From Deltaproteobacteria bacterium (GTDB lineage: Bacteria; Lernaellota; Lernaellaia; JACKCT01): a DNA stretch of 64,000 bases. How positions within the stretch are numbered: the first letter of the stretch is position 1; every line of letters begins with the position of its first letter. The stretch covers positions 372,001-436,000 of the forward strand of contig JAOSJX010000012.1 of the NCBI GenBank assembly GCA_027493875.1, written 5' to 3'. Both the position numbers and the translations under genes were made by a program. Below, in pieces: positions 1-9,328 of this stretch. Below the pieces are notes generated by a model. That model saw only the letters and a program-made list of their open reading frames with translations. It did not search any database and was not told where the DNA came from.

Positions 1-2646
1 TCGAAACCGTCGCAGACGGCGTTCTCGGAAACGAGACCGTCGTCCGAGCGCGCGAGAACCGGCCAACCGGGAAGGAGTTCCGGCAAACCTTTGCCTTCCG
101 CGCCGAACGTCCAGGCGTAAACTTTTTTCGTCCATACCCGCGACGATGATATCCAGCGCGCCGTCGCCGTCGAGATCGGCCAGGACGGGGAGAGAGAAAT
201 CCATTGCCGAACGCGTACGAAAACGCGCTGTCGTTCGGCGCCGGATCGGAGCCCACCGGAAATCCCGGAAGCACCGGATCGCCGCCCGCCGCCAACAACG
301 GGTTTATGACGTACACCAATCCGCGCGTCGTCGCGGCGACGATTTCCGGGAGGCCGTCGTTGGCGATGTCGCCGACGGCGAGCGACGCGAAAATCGTATC
401 GCGCTGCCACGGGCTGTCGCCGGAAAGGTCAATGGGAAAACCGGCGAGCGGTTGCCACGTCAACGTTTCGTTGTCGTGCTTGAACGCTTCCACCTTGCCC
501 GCGCCCGTTCCAAACACGATTTCGAGCCGCCCGTCCGGCGCCCCGTCTAAATCGTAAAGAATCGGCGCGGACTCACCCGACGCGCCCACGTGAATCGGAA
601 ACCCCGGAACCAAACCACGTCCCGGCTCGCGGTCCGCGCGGACGCTGATCGCCTTGCGCGCCTCGCCGAAGACCGCGCCGTCGCCGGGATCGTACGACGC
701 GCGCACGCGCAGCGTCACGTCGAAATCATAGCGCGTCCGCACCGGCTTCGCGGCCCACGACATCGGAAAGTAAACGTCCAGACGCACATCCGCGAGCGGC
801 CCCGAATGCGGTCCCGTCAACGTGCCGGTCGTCACGGTTGCAAATTCGTCCTCGCGCGGCTGGCGGCCCCGCGCGACTTCGACGGTGTACGCCAGCGGGT
901 ACGTCCGCGCGCTGACGTCGGCTTCGACGTCGATCGCCGTTTCCACCGCGGGATCGAACGTCGTCCACCACCGCGGACTCGTCACGCGCACCGCCGGCGG
1001 AATCCGCGCCGGCAGCCCGAAGTCCGGATCGCCCAGCGCGCGCACCGCCTTCTCCAGATCGGGACGGCCGTAGCCGAAGTGCTCGTCGTACCCTTCGATG
1101 CACCCGCCCGCCAGCGTCGAAATCGCCGCGCAGCGGTTTTGAATGTCGTAGGCCGTCATCGTGAGAAGCTGGCGCGCTTCCTCCGCGGACAGGTCGATGC
1201 CGAGCTCCTCCGCCCGCGAAAAGATCAACCCCATCATCCCCGACGAGCTTCCGGCACCTTCCGACGAACACCCCGTGTCGGACGGAATCGCGATCTCCAC
1301 GTGCGCGCCGTAGTTCGTGCACGGCCCTTCAAGGAAGGCGATCGATTCGAGATTGAAATTTCCAATCAGGTCCACCGGCGGAAACGCGAAGGTCGTTTTC
1401 AGGGCGATCACGTCCTCGCCCGCGGACGGCATCCAGTGGTGATACGTCATCTCGTCGCCGGACACGGCCATGGTGACCGCGCCGTTTTCGTAGGCGTCCT
1501 GGAAAGCCCGATGGTCCTCTTCCGAGTAGGAAAAATTCACGCCCGCGAAACTCATCACCCGCGCGCCCATCGACGACGCGTACCGCGCCGCCGCCGCCAG
1601 CGGGCCGTAATCGTACACGAGCCCCGGCGACGCGCGCAGCGGCAGGATGCGGCAATGTGGGCAGACGCCGGGGGCGCTGCCGATGCCGTTGTCGCCCGCG
1701 GAAGCGGCTTGCACCGCGCGGCCGTGGCCGTGCGTGCCGTCCGGGAGATCCTCGTCGCCGAGACCCAGGTTCGCTCCGCGCCAGAAATCCCAACCGGCGA
1801 TGTCGTCCACGAGCGCGTTGCCGTCTTCGTCCACGCCGTTCGAAAATGCGTCGATGAGATCCTGCGCGGAATAGGGCGGTCCTCCGGAGAGGCGGTCGTC
1901 CGTGGCGTAGTCGTCCACGTCGAACCGGCCGTCGCCGTTGCAATCGTAGTCGGCGCACGGCTCGCCGCCGTCGTTCGGCAGCGGAAGCTCGCCCGCGTTC
2001 AGAAAAATCGCGCGCCGGATCTCCTCGTCGTCGTAACGTTTGAGGCCCGTGTCGATGATGGCGATCACGACGTCGGGCGAACCGGTCGTGTATTTCCACG
2101 CGCCGGTCGCGTTGAAGCCGGGGATTTCCCAAGGCTCCGCGTCCGCCTCCGGGTCGAGCGGATTGAATCCCATTTGCTCCGCGGATTTCGTCATCATCGC
2201 GAGGGGATCGAGCGGATCGTAAAGAGGCAGGTGAAAGTCGTTCGGAACATTCGCGACGAACAACCCGTCGTCTTCGAGCGTCCCGGCGAACGGATCGCCG
2301 CCGGCGCTTTCGAGATCCGCGCCGATCGCCAGACGGTAACGCCGCCCCCAAACCCACGGCGCGTCCGGCGTGAAAATCACGGTGTCGTCGGGCGTATTGG
2401 TCGTGGCAAACGAAAAACCGCCGCTGACCGAGGCGCTCTCAAAGGTGTCCGTAATGGTGAACGACGCGCCGTCCACCGTGGCCGTATTGACCGAATCGTC
2501 GAAGACCACCGTCAACGGATCGGTCGTCCGCACGGCGTGGCTCGCGAACGTCGGAAACCGCCACGCCACGTCGAACGCCGCCGCCGTCGCATCCCACCAA
2601 AAAATGACGGCGGCCAGAACGGCCGCGTTAATTCCGCGCTTCCTCA
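1..2646 (-). CDS. Secreted subtilisin-like (S8) serine protease with C-terminal FG-GAP/VCBS repeats, partial
   Basis: The gene runs off the left edge, so the C-terminus is missing (about 880 codons seen). A TTG start at 2646 gives an N-terminal signal peptide (MRKRGINAAVLAAVIFWW, then ATAAA). An Ig-like segment follows, then an S8 peptidase domain with all catalytic elements readable: Asp in AIIDTGL (about residue 195), His in GTHGHG (about 304), an Asn in FAGVNFS, and Ser in GSSSGMMG (about 466). After about residue 690 come repeats of the type DLDGDGALDIIVAG, typical of FG-GAP/VCBS beta-propellers. Two shifts near 183-186 (G run) and 124-129 (T run) move the frame; removing one base at each keeps the propeller reading open, so they are probably sequence errors. 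It likely acts at or outside the cell surface. Start codon moderately certain; family firm. Confidence 0.85.
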
Positions 2647-2694
2647 AAGCGCCGTCATTATAATCATCCGGTCGGCGAAGGACAGTCGCGGTTT

Positions 2695-2722
2695 GGGGCT
2701 TGAGGCTTGAGTCTTGGGGCTT
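2695..2722. repeat. Heptanucleotide array, 4 units (GGGGCTT type)
   Basis: Units GGGGCTT, GAGGCTT, GAGTCTT, GGGGCTT lie head to tail between the protease gene and the four-helix-bundle gene. The array at 3254-3274 carries the reverse-complement heptamer, so the two bracket the small gene as inverted arrays. Confidence 0.75.
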
Positions 2723-2748
2723 GATGAGCGCCGTGGTCGAAACGGTTC

Positions 2749-3244
2749 ATGCGGGATCACCGAAAACTCAAGGCATTCGCCCTTGCCGACGAAATGGTCG
2801 AGAATGTGTATCGATGCACCGCCGCATTTCCGAAAGCGGAAACCTACGGCTTGTTGTCCCAGATTCGCCGCGTCGCCGTCTCGGTTCCGGTAAATATCGT
2901 GGAGGGCTGCGCTAGGAGCCCGCAGGACATAGACCGGCCCGTCGCCGGATGAGTGCCTGGACGCCGATCTCGGCGTCACGAAGGCTTAAAATACGTTCCG
3001 GTATTTCTGCGCCTTCGTTCCTTGACCTCGACGCTCAGGCGCTCACCGGCTCGACCATCTACGCCCTACAGGCTCAAAGACGCATGCCAAGTACGCCCAT
3101 TTTATCAATCAGGCCTTCGGTTCGCTTCGCGAAGTCGGATATCTGTTGGGCCTTTCTCACCGCCTTGGCTATCTTGATCCCGATTCGTTCAGGCTCATTA
3201 ACGACAAAGCAGCGCGCACGCTGTCCGCGCTACTACGTTCCTAG
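2749..3244 (+). pseudogene. Four-helix bundle protein (23S rRNA intervening-sequence type) split by a 160-bp palindrome
   Basis: The first 55 codons ([20 protein letters not shown], then [20 protein letters not shown]) match the four-helix bundle family related to proteins encoded in 23S rRNA intervening sequences. Reading then fails at 2916. The expected C-terminal half (YAHFINQAFGSLREVGYLLG, then LSHRLGYLDPDSF) resumes at 3076 and ends at TAG 3242-3244. Deleting exactly 2916-3075 joins GCT-AG to A-AAG-ACG and gives one uninterrupted frame of about 111 codons, a normal family length. The gene is therefore intact apart from the insertion and is probably inactive. The molecular function of free-standing family members is unknown. 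Confidence 0.85.
2916..3075. repeat. 160-bp imperfect palindromic insertion element
   Basis: The segment starts GAGCCCGCAGGACATAGA and its reverse complement starts GAGCCTGTAGGGCGTAGA; similarity continues through GCCGG, TGAG, GCCTG and CGAAGG toward the centre, so it folds into one long hairpin. It encodes nothing. Its borders are fixed by frame restoration in the host gene. No target-site duplication is visible. No second copy was found in the window. Confidence 0.75.
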
Positions 3245-3253
3245 TCCTGACCT

Positions 3254-3274
3254 CAAGTCCCAAGTCCCAAGCCT
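3254..3274. repeat. Heptanucleotide array, 3 units (CAAGTCC type)
   Basis: CAAGTCC, CAAGTCC, CAAGCCT follow the stop of the four-helix-bundle gene. The sequence is the inverse orientation of the GGGGCTT/GAGTCTT array on the other side of that gene. Confidence 0.7.
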
Positions 3275-3900
3275 CGGCTTTGACCGGCCATGTGTGAGTT
3301 CAAATCGGAAGATTGGGAGTGCCGCGAAAATTGCGAATCGATCACGGGGGATTTGGATCGATAAGCGTGGCTTCCATTCGGGTTCTAGCCGTCCACTCGA
3401 TAGGCGTTTCGGCGAGGCGCTTCGACTTGGCCTTCGAAATATACTTGACATCGTGGTACGAAAAGCTCATCGCTTTTCGACGAGTTCCATTCTAGCTACG
3501 GGTGGATCATGCCTCTGTGGACCGACCGTGCAACAGCTTACAATCGCCAAGCGATGCCTAGCAGTGGCTTGCGCACGTCGCCGCGGGTGTTCGCTCCCGC
3601 TCGTGACGCGCGTCCTGCACATGTTCGCCTTGATCCGACGCAGTGGGGGCATCGCCAGGATGCACTTATCGAGGTTAAGCGGGAAAAGAAGTGTCGCCTA
3701 GGCCGGAGTCTCGCCGCGCATTGTGCCTCCTTCAAACGAAGGAGGCCCAAACGTAACCACGACGCGCGAAACATCCAGACGCAACGCGGTGTTTTTCAAC
3801 GGCTTGCTAAAAAACAAACAGAGTTGGAAAATGGCAATATAGCCCGTTTAGGTCTCATTATTAAAAAATAACAATCGAAAGATATAAAAAACGTGTTTGG
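3275..3900. other. Intergenic stretch, no gene supported
   Basis: Several short open frames overlap here, but none has recognisable motifs, a plausible ribosome-binding site or consistent codon use. Base composition drops from GC-rich to AT-rich after about 3780, the left border of an AT-rich island that carries the next gene. Confidence 0.5.
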
Positions 3901-4697
3901 GGTCTAAAATATGGCTCTCAAAAGAGTAAGTTTCTTAGAGAAAGAGTTGAAAAAATACTTCCCTTCAAGAAGATGGTTTTTGCAGGGGTTACTTGCAACT
4001 ATAGCAGGTTCTTTTAGTCTTTGTTGCAAGAATAATGAAGGCCCAAAAGCACTAAGAACTCTTTCTATCCCTAAGGAAGAGGAAGATGATGACAGTTACA
4101 CTCCGGGAGGAGATGACCTCGGAGAAGATTGCTCAACCTCTTCGTGTGTAGAAGAATATGAAGACCTTGAAAGAATCCCCTCTTGTGAAAACCACTGTTC
4201 GTGTACAGAGGGATACTTGGGATTTCTGAATCTTACGAAAAAATTCTCTGTCCCAAGAAATAATCAAGAAGTCTGGGAGTGGCTTCAGGATATGATACAA
4301 AGGACCGATTTTAATGATCCTTTTTCCAGAAAAGACCTTAGAGAAAGAATGCTTAGTGCTTTGAATAATAAATTCCTATATGAAGGTATGAATGAAAGAG
4401 TTTTAAGAGTTACAACAATTGGGCTTAGTGAAGGGGAAGGATATGAACGCCGAGATCTTTTATTTGAAGATCCTTATGTCGGAGAATTTTCTGCTGTCAT
4501 GTTGTTACCTAAAGAAAAAAGCCCTCCTTACACGGGTATAGCAGTATTTCATGGGCATACTGAATCTCCAGACCAATGGATACAACAATTCCAGGGAGAA
4601 GAATACCCAAGAAGAGGATATGCCCTTTTAATCCCCTCAATAAGAGTTCTGTGTGGCCCTCCTTTAGAAGATGAAATGACTCGGGAATTCTTTAGAA

Positions 4698-6128
4698 AGA
4701 GGGTGTCCCGTTTTCCGTGGAAGGTGGAACGGCGGTTGGTTTAAACATCGTTACGCCGCAGCCTCTTTTCGGTCAAGGTCGGAATCTTCTTTGAGGGCGG
4801 CTTGAAGCATCCACAGGTCCTTGTACCCCATCACCTTGCGGAAATGCTTCTCGTGTTCGAGCAGAGCCGTCGCGCACCAGCGCATCACCATCGACGGATC
4901 GCGCCATCGACCCACCCGGCGCGTCCGCATCTTCACTCCGGAGTTCGGGCTTTCGATGATGTTCGTCGTGGCCAAGCCGCGCCGAAGAGACGGCGTGAGC
5001 CCAAGGCGGTTGACGGTGAAGGTCTCTTCCAACCCTCGAGAAGGCTGGCCGCGGCGTCGCGGTAGCCCATCGTCGTCAGCCATTCCGCCTGCTTCTTCAG
5101 TCGCGCCACGCCCTCCTTCCAGTCCAGCTTGTACGCCGCGCGCATCGTCGCCCTCACCTGGTCGCGACTGTCTTTGGGCAGTTTCTCATAGACGTTACGG
5201 ATCTTGTGGATGCGGCAGCGTTGCACCGGATTCCTCGTCCCGAAAACACGGTCCACGGCGGCGCGCAACGCCTTCGACCCGTCGATCACAAACAGCCGGC
5301 GGCGTTTCGGATCGATCCCGCGCGCCACGAGGCTTTCCAGAAGGCTCACGCACGCTGCCGCATTTTCGCTCGCCCCCTCGACGATCCCCAGCACGTGCTT
5401 CTTCCCCGTTCCGTCCACGCCGACCGCTACGATGACGTGATGCCGCCGGGAGAACACCATCCCGTCCAGCCAGATCGCCGGGATATCCACCCCGTCGAAG
5501 CGACGCTCCAAAAGCTCCCTCAGCTTCTCCTCCGACGCCTCCACGAACTCGCGGCTCACCGCGCTCTTGCTCATCCCCACCGATTCCGCCATCGCGGGAA
5601 GAACCTCGCGGTAATTCCGCGTCGAAACCCCATTCATCAGGATATCCAGGACCCGCGACCCGGCTTCGCCGTTCGCGTTCAACTTCTCGTACGCCGGAAT
5701 CGCCACCTCCCCAGTCTCACGGTGACGCAGCCGCGGTTTGCTCACACGCAGCTTTCGATCCGACAGGCGCACCGACCCCGATTCGCGGCCGTTGCGCCGG
5801 ATCATACCGCCGCGCTTCCCGAATGAGGAATTCCGGCAACTTGCGAAGCCGAAATCAGCAACAATGCCTCGATGAACGCTCGGCTCACGTCGTCCAACGC
5901 GTCGTCCAGGGCGACCTTGGAGTGCATGACCAAATCCACCATCGGCAGCAGGTACTGTTCGTTCTTCGCCAAGTGCTCCGCGAGAGCCCGACTATTCGTT
6001 TTTGTTTCGGTCTGATAAGATTTCCTCACGGCGGTCCTCCTTGTAAAAGGTCGTCTCAGTATGACAACCGAGACGGTAGGCAACCGCCGTTCCTTTTTCA
6101 ACCTTCAACGGATTCTGGGACAGGCTCT
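4698..6128. mobile_element. IS256-family insertion sequence, 1431 bp
   Basis: The ends are imperfect inverted repeats: AGAGGGTGTCCCGTTTTCCG on the left, and AGAGCCTGTCCC when the right end is read on the other strand; further in, both arms contain GGAACGGCGGTTG. The element is flanked by an 8-bp direct repeat CTTTAGAA (4690-4697 and 6129-6136), the size expected for IS256 transposition. It encodes one transposase on the minus strand and splits an AT-rich hydrolase gene. Confidence 0.9.
4751..6029 (-). CDS. IS256-family (mutator-type) DDE transposase, frameshifted
   Basis: A GTG at 6029 is preceded by AAGGAGG eight bases upstream, which decides the start. The protein opens VRKSYQTETKTNSRALAEHL, and the core shows the mutator-type catalytic acids: Asp in IWLDGMVF, Asp in VIDGSKAL, and Glu in NIIESPNSG. 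Reading needs two frame changes, near 5800 and near 5035; with those corrected it is close to the usual 400-residue length. The shifts may be sequence errors or decay. It catalyses cut-and-paste or copy-out transposition of the surrounding element. Confidence 0.85.
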
Positions 6129-6540
6129 CTTTAGAAACGGCTTCTGTTACTCTACAGTTAACACTTATGAAGGGTCTCTAACTCTAAAATATCTTAGGCA
6201 TCTTGCAGGGAAAAAATCCCCCATAGTCAATCCTAAGAAAATTGGAGGGATAGGTCATTCTCATGGAAGTGCTAATATTGTTAATTTGTTGGCTAGAATA
6301 GAAGATGGTTTGGCCTTTGTCGTTTCGGACCATACAGTAAACTATCTTGAGCCAGATATAAATTGGGAAGGAAAGATGTATGGCTCAATGGCTCCTGGAA
6401 TTAGTCTTTATGATAAAACAATCAATGATTTTTCAACCCTCCCTTTCCCAACACTTCAAGTTGGCCATGATTATTATGATTGGGAAGTTGGAAGGTCTCA
6501 GATTCCAGAAGTATTTGACTTCTTAAAAAATAATGGATAG

Positions 6541-6723
6541 CTGCGTAACTAATAATTTGTAAATCAATAGAACTAATACTGTTTATCAGGCCGTTAACGT
6601 TCCCTGCTGATCAGCTGGACTCGGGACAATCGGTAATAAGATTTTCGGGGAATCACCGGCAGGGGTAGATGAAGCGGGGGCAAGCGAGCGACAGGCCGGG
6701 GTCACGTTATTCTTTTGGTAGTG
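6541..6723. other. Intergenic, AT-rich to GC-rich transition
   Basis: After the hydrolase stop, base composition returns to that of the host over about 150 bases. No gene, tandem repeat or clear hairpin is seen. Confidence 0.5.
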
Positions 6724-7020
6724 TCAAGAACCTTTCGCACTTTCGTAGGACGTCCTCTCTCGGTTGCAGGGTAGCCGCCGGCGCGCCGGGGCCGTCAGAG
6801 CCCAGGGCGCGCCGGGCGGCAGGTCCTGAACGTTAGCCGCCGCGATTCGATAGCGGAGATCGACGCGGAACTTGTGTTCCTCGACGATACCACGCAGATT
6901 CCCGTTGGTCGCAGCGACGATCGTACGGACTTCGCGGAAGATTTCGGTGAGCTTGGGATCGGTCGTCTTCAGTTCCTTCCCCGGCCCGTATTCTGGAAAT
7001 TCGATGTGCCTGGGCTTTCG
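6724..7020 (-). CDS. Small hypothetical protein (99 residues), doubtful
   Basis: I do not recognise this frame. Starting at the ATG at 7020, it reads MRKPRHIEFPEYGPGKEL and continues with a soluble-looking, charged sequence (DPKLTEIFREVRTIVAATNG, then VDLRYRIAAANVQDLPPGAP). Amino-acid composition is balanced rather than arginine-dominated like the shadow frames here, which is the only support. There is no signal peptide or membrane segment. It lies beside an AbrB/Doc pair on the opposite strand. It could be a real small gene or a chance frame. Confidence 0.35.
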   Translation of the reverse strand, partial: RKPRHIEFPEYGPGKELKTTDPKLTEIFREVRTIVAATNGNLRGIVEEHKFRVDLRYRIAAANVQDLPPGAPWALTAPARRRLPCNRERTSYESAKGS

Positions 7021-7272
7021 CATGGGCCGGAATTTACCGAAGTGCCGCTTCGGAGGTACTCGGCAGCGCGTCGCCTTATTCTCGGTTCGCAGTCGGCGAA
7101 TGCGACTCACGTTGACGATTGGCTGGGATTTTGCCCGCCTTTGCCCGGTACCAACGATGACTTCGATGTCGCTTTGGAGCCGATGCGGTCCGACGGACGG
7201 CGTTTCGATCAATCGAGTTGACGAATCGTATTATATTGGATATACGTTGTAGGACTTTTTTGGGAGGCCGTC

Positions 7273-7500
7273 ATGGTCAAAACACTTTCCAAGCACGGCA
7301 ACAGCCTCGCGTTGATCCTGGATCGGCCCGTTCTGGACTTGCTCAACATCGACGAGAACACGCCGCTGGAGATCACCACGGACGGAGACGGTTTGGTCAT
7401 TCGGCCCGTTCGCAAGAAAACGCATCGAGCCAGGGTCCGGCAGGCTGCGAAACGCGTCATGGATGCCCACCAGAAAACGTTGCGGAATCTGGCCGAGTGA
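7273..7500 (+). CDS. AbrB/MazE-type antitoxin of a Doc module
   Basis: The 75-residue protein (MVKTLSKHGNSLALILDRPV) has the beginning typical of swapped-hairpin AbrB/SpoVT DNA-binding antitoxins: KHGNSLAL, then LNIDENTPLEITTDGDGLVI. The basic C-terminal tail probably binds the toxin. Its stop overlaps the GTG start of the Doc toxin gene (GTGA), so the two are co-translated. By analogy with such modules, the protein should bind its own promoter with the toxin and autoregulate. Confidence 0.8.
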   Translation: MVKTLSKHGNSLALILDRPVLDLLNIDENTPLEITTDGDGLVIRPVRKKTHRARVRQAAKRVMDAHQKTLRNLAE

Positions 7501-7876
7501 ACCCCGAGTTTCTCGACCTCGACGATGCCCTGGAGTTGCATGCGATGCAACTGGAGCGCTTCGGGGACCGGAAGGCCTCCGAGATCAGGGCCTTCTGGAA
7601 TCGGCCTTGGCGCAACCCTCGGCGATGTTTAGGGGCGCCTTTCTTCACGCGGACCTATTTGAGATGGCCGCGGCGTACCTATTCCACGTCGTCTCCAATC
7701 ATCCATTCGTGGATGGCAACAAGCGAACCGGCCTCATTTGCGCGTTGACGTTCCTGCGGATCAACGGCGTTAAAATTGAAAGAGACGATTCGGACATGGA
7801 AGCGATGGTGATCGCCGTTGCTCAGGGGACGATGAAAAAACCCGCGATTGCCGAGTTCCTTCGAGCGTCCGCATAA
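7497..7876 (+). CDS. doc: Doc (death-on-curing) Fic-fold toxin, one frameshift
   Basis: It starts at GTG 7497 inside the antitoxin stop (VNPEFLDLDDALELHAMQLE). One G appears missing in the G run at about 7563-7566; restoring it joins the N-terminus to GLRDQGLLESALAQPSAMF and the Fic core. The Fic motif HPFVDGNKRTG is complete, so the active site for phosphorylation (as in Doc, acting on EF-Tu) or nucleotidylation is preserved. Length after correction is about 127 residues, normal for Doc. The stop merges with a following octamer repeat. Confidence 0.82.
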
Positions 7877-7920
7877 CCGAATAACCGAACAACCAGATAA
7901 CCGAATAACCGTATAACCGC
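7873..7920. repeat. Degenerate 8-bp array (ATAACCGA type)
   Basis: About six copies of ATAACCGA-like units (variants ACAACCA, ATAACCGT) begin within the stop codon of doc. A related fragment (CCGGATAACCGAAAAACCG) occurs at about 25748. Confidence 0.7.
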
Positions 7921-8000
7921 CGGCACCTCCGCCTCTCGTCGCCCGTACCCGTGTTGACAAGGCCCCGTATTGCGATAGCGTCGTGTCGGGTTTTTTCGCC

Positions 8001-9328
8001 ATGGGGAAAGTCGCATTGCGCGCGGTCGATGTCATTCGTTCCAAACGGGACGGGGAGGAGTTGCCCGAAGACGCTCTCGCGTGGTTCGTCCGGGCGGCGT
8101 CGGACGGCACCGTCACCGACGACCAGGCCGCGGCGTTTCTCATGGCCGTTTTTTTCGCGGTATGACCGCGCGCGAGACGTCCCATTTCACGCGGGCGATG
8201 CGCGATTCGGGCCGCGTGCTGGCTTTCGATTTGCCGGCGATGGCGGTTGACAAGCACTCCACCGGCGGCGTCGGCGACAAGGTCTCGATTTCCCTTGCGT
8301 CCATCGTCGCGGCCTGCGGCGGCTGCGTCCCGATGATCGCCGGACGCGGCCTCGGCCACACCGGCGGCACGCTCGACAAACTCGAAGCCATTCCCGGCTT
8401 TCGCGTCGATCTGCCCCTCGACCGCTTCCGCCACATCGTCGAAACGCACGGCGCCTGCATCATCGGCCAGACTGCGGAACTCTGCCCCGCCGACCGCCGC
8501 TTTTACGCGGTGCGCGACGTGACGGCGACCGTCGAAAGCATCCCGCTCATCGTCGCGTCGATTCTGTCGAAGAAATCGGCCGAGGGCGCCCGCGCGCTGG
8601 TGATGGACGTGAAGACCGGGTCGGGGGCGTTTTTCGCGGACGAAGAAAAGACGCGGGCGCTGGCCGTCGCGCTTTGCGAGACGGGGAGGGAACTCGGATT
8701 GAACGTCCGCGCGCTCATGACCGACATGGACCAAATCCTCGGACGCACGGCGGGCAACGCCATGGAAACGCGGGAGGCCATCGCCATGCTCAAAGGGGAG
8801 GCCGACGAGCGGTACCGCGAGCTGACGTTGACCCTGGCGGCGCACATGCTCGAAATATCCGGGGTGAGCGCCGATCTGAACGACGCAAGATCGAAAGCCG
8901 AGAAAGCCGTGTCCTCCGGCGCGGCGCTGGAACGCCTCGCGCGCATGATCGAGGCGCAGCAAGGCGATCCGCGCGTCTGCGAGGACGACGCGTTGTTCGC
9001 GCGGGCGCGCTACACGGCGGCGTTTCCGAGTCCGGCGGGCGGCTATCTCGCGGCCGTCGATGTCCGGCGGGTGGGACGCGCGGCGATGGCTCTGGGAGCG
9101 GGCCGCGAACGCCTGACGGACAAAATCGATCCCGCCGTCGGCTTCGCCGCCGAAAAACGCCTCGGCGACGAGGTGCGCGAAGGAGAACCGCTGTTGGTCC
9201 TGCACTACAACGACGAATCGCGCCGCGGGCGTGCGGAGGCATCGTTGCTGGACGCGTTTACCATCAGCGAGGAACCGGTCAACCCGCCGCCGCTCGTCCG
9301 CGCCATTCTTTCCGGTGAGGCGGCGTGA
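8001..9328 (+). CDS. deoA: Thymidine/pyrimidine-nucleoside phosphorylase, one frameshift
   Basis: The enzyme cleaves pyrimidine nucleosides with phosphate in nucleoside salvage. The family signature KHSTGGVGDKVSI is intact, as are the glycine-rich GRGLGHTGGTLDKLEA segment and a C-terminal domain (VGFAAEKRLGDEVREGEPL). The N-terminus (MGKVALRAVDVIRSKRDGEE) is in a different frame from the rest; adding one T to the T7 run at 8151-8157 gives the continuous family sequence AVFFRGMTARETSHFT. Corrected length is about 443 residues. An upstream GTG at 7983 is an alternative start. Its TGA overlaps the GTG of ribF. Thymidine versus general pyrimidine specificity cannot be told here. Confidence 0.9.

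Larger units (their letters stand above)
3911..6540 (+). pseudogene. Tat-type lipoprotein alpha/beta hydrolase interrupted by an IS256-type element
   Basis: The gene is visibly AT-rich compared with its neighbours, suggesting transfer. The N-terminus has a twin-arginine motif (SRRWFLQG, residues about 19-26), a hydrophobic stretch and Cys at about 37-38, followed by an acidic linker (EEEDDDSYTPGGDD), so a Tat-exported lipoprotein is likely. The first part (3911-4697) includes a hydrolase-like core (AVMLLPKEK, then IAVFHGHTES). The second part (6137-6540) has the nucleophile elbow GHSHGS and ends QIPEVFDFLKNNG. Removing 4698-6128 with one 8-bp target copy gives TREFFRNGFCYST with no frame change. 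Only the insertion breaks it; substrate unknown. Confidence 0.85.

Noticed and set aside
590..2710. 706-residue plus-strand open frame
   Set aside because: Arg/His-rich composition with no motif; it is the antisense shadow of the S8 protease, whose catalytic motifs read on the minus strand.
7679..9205. 508-residue minus-strand open frame
   Set aside because: Shadow of deoA and doc; the plus strand has the KHSTGGVGDK and HPFVDGNKRTG signatures.
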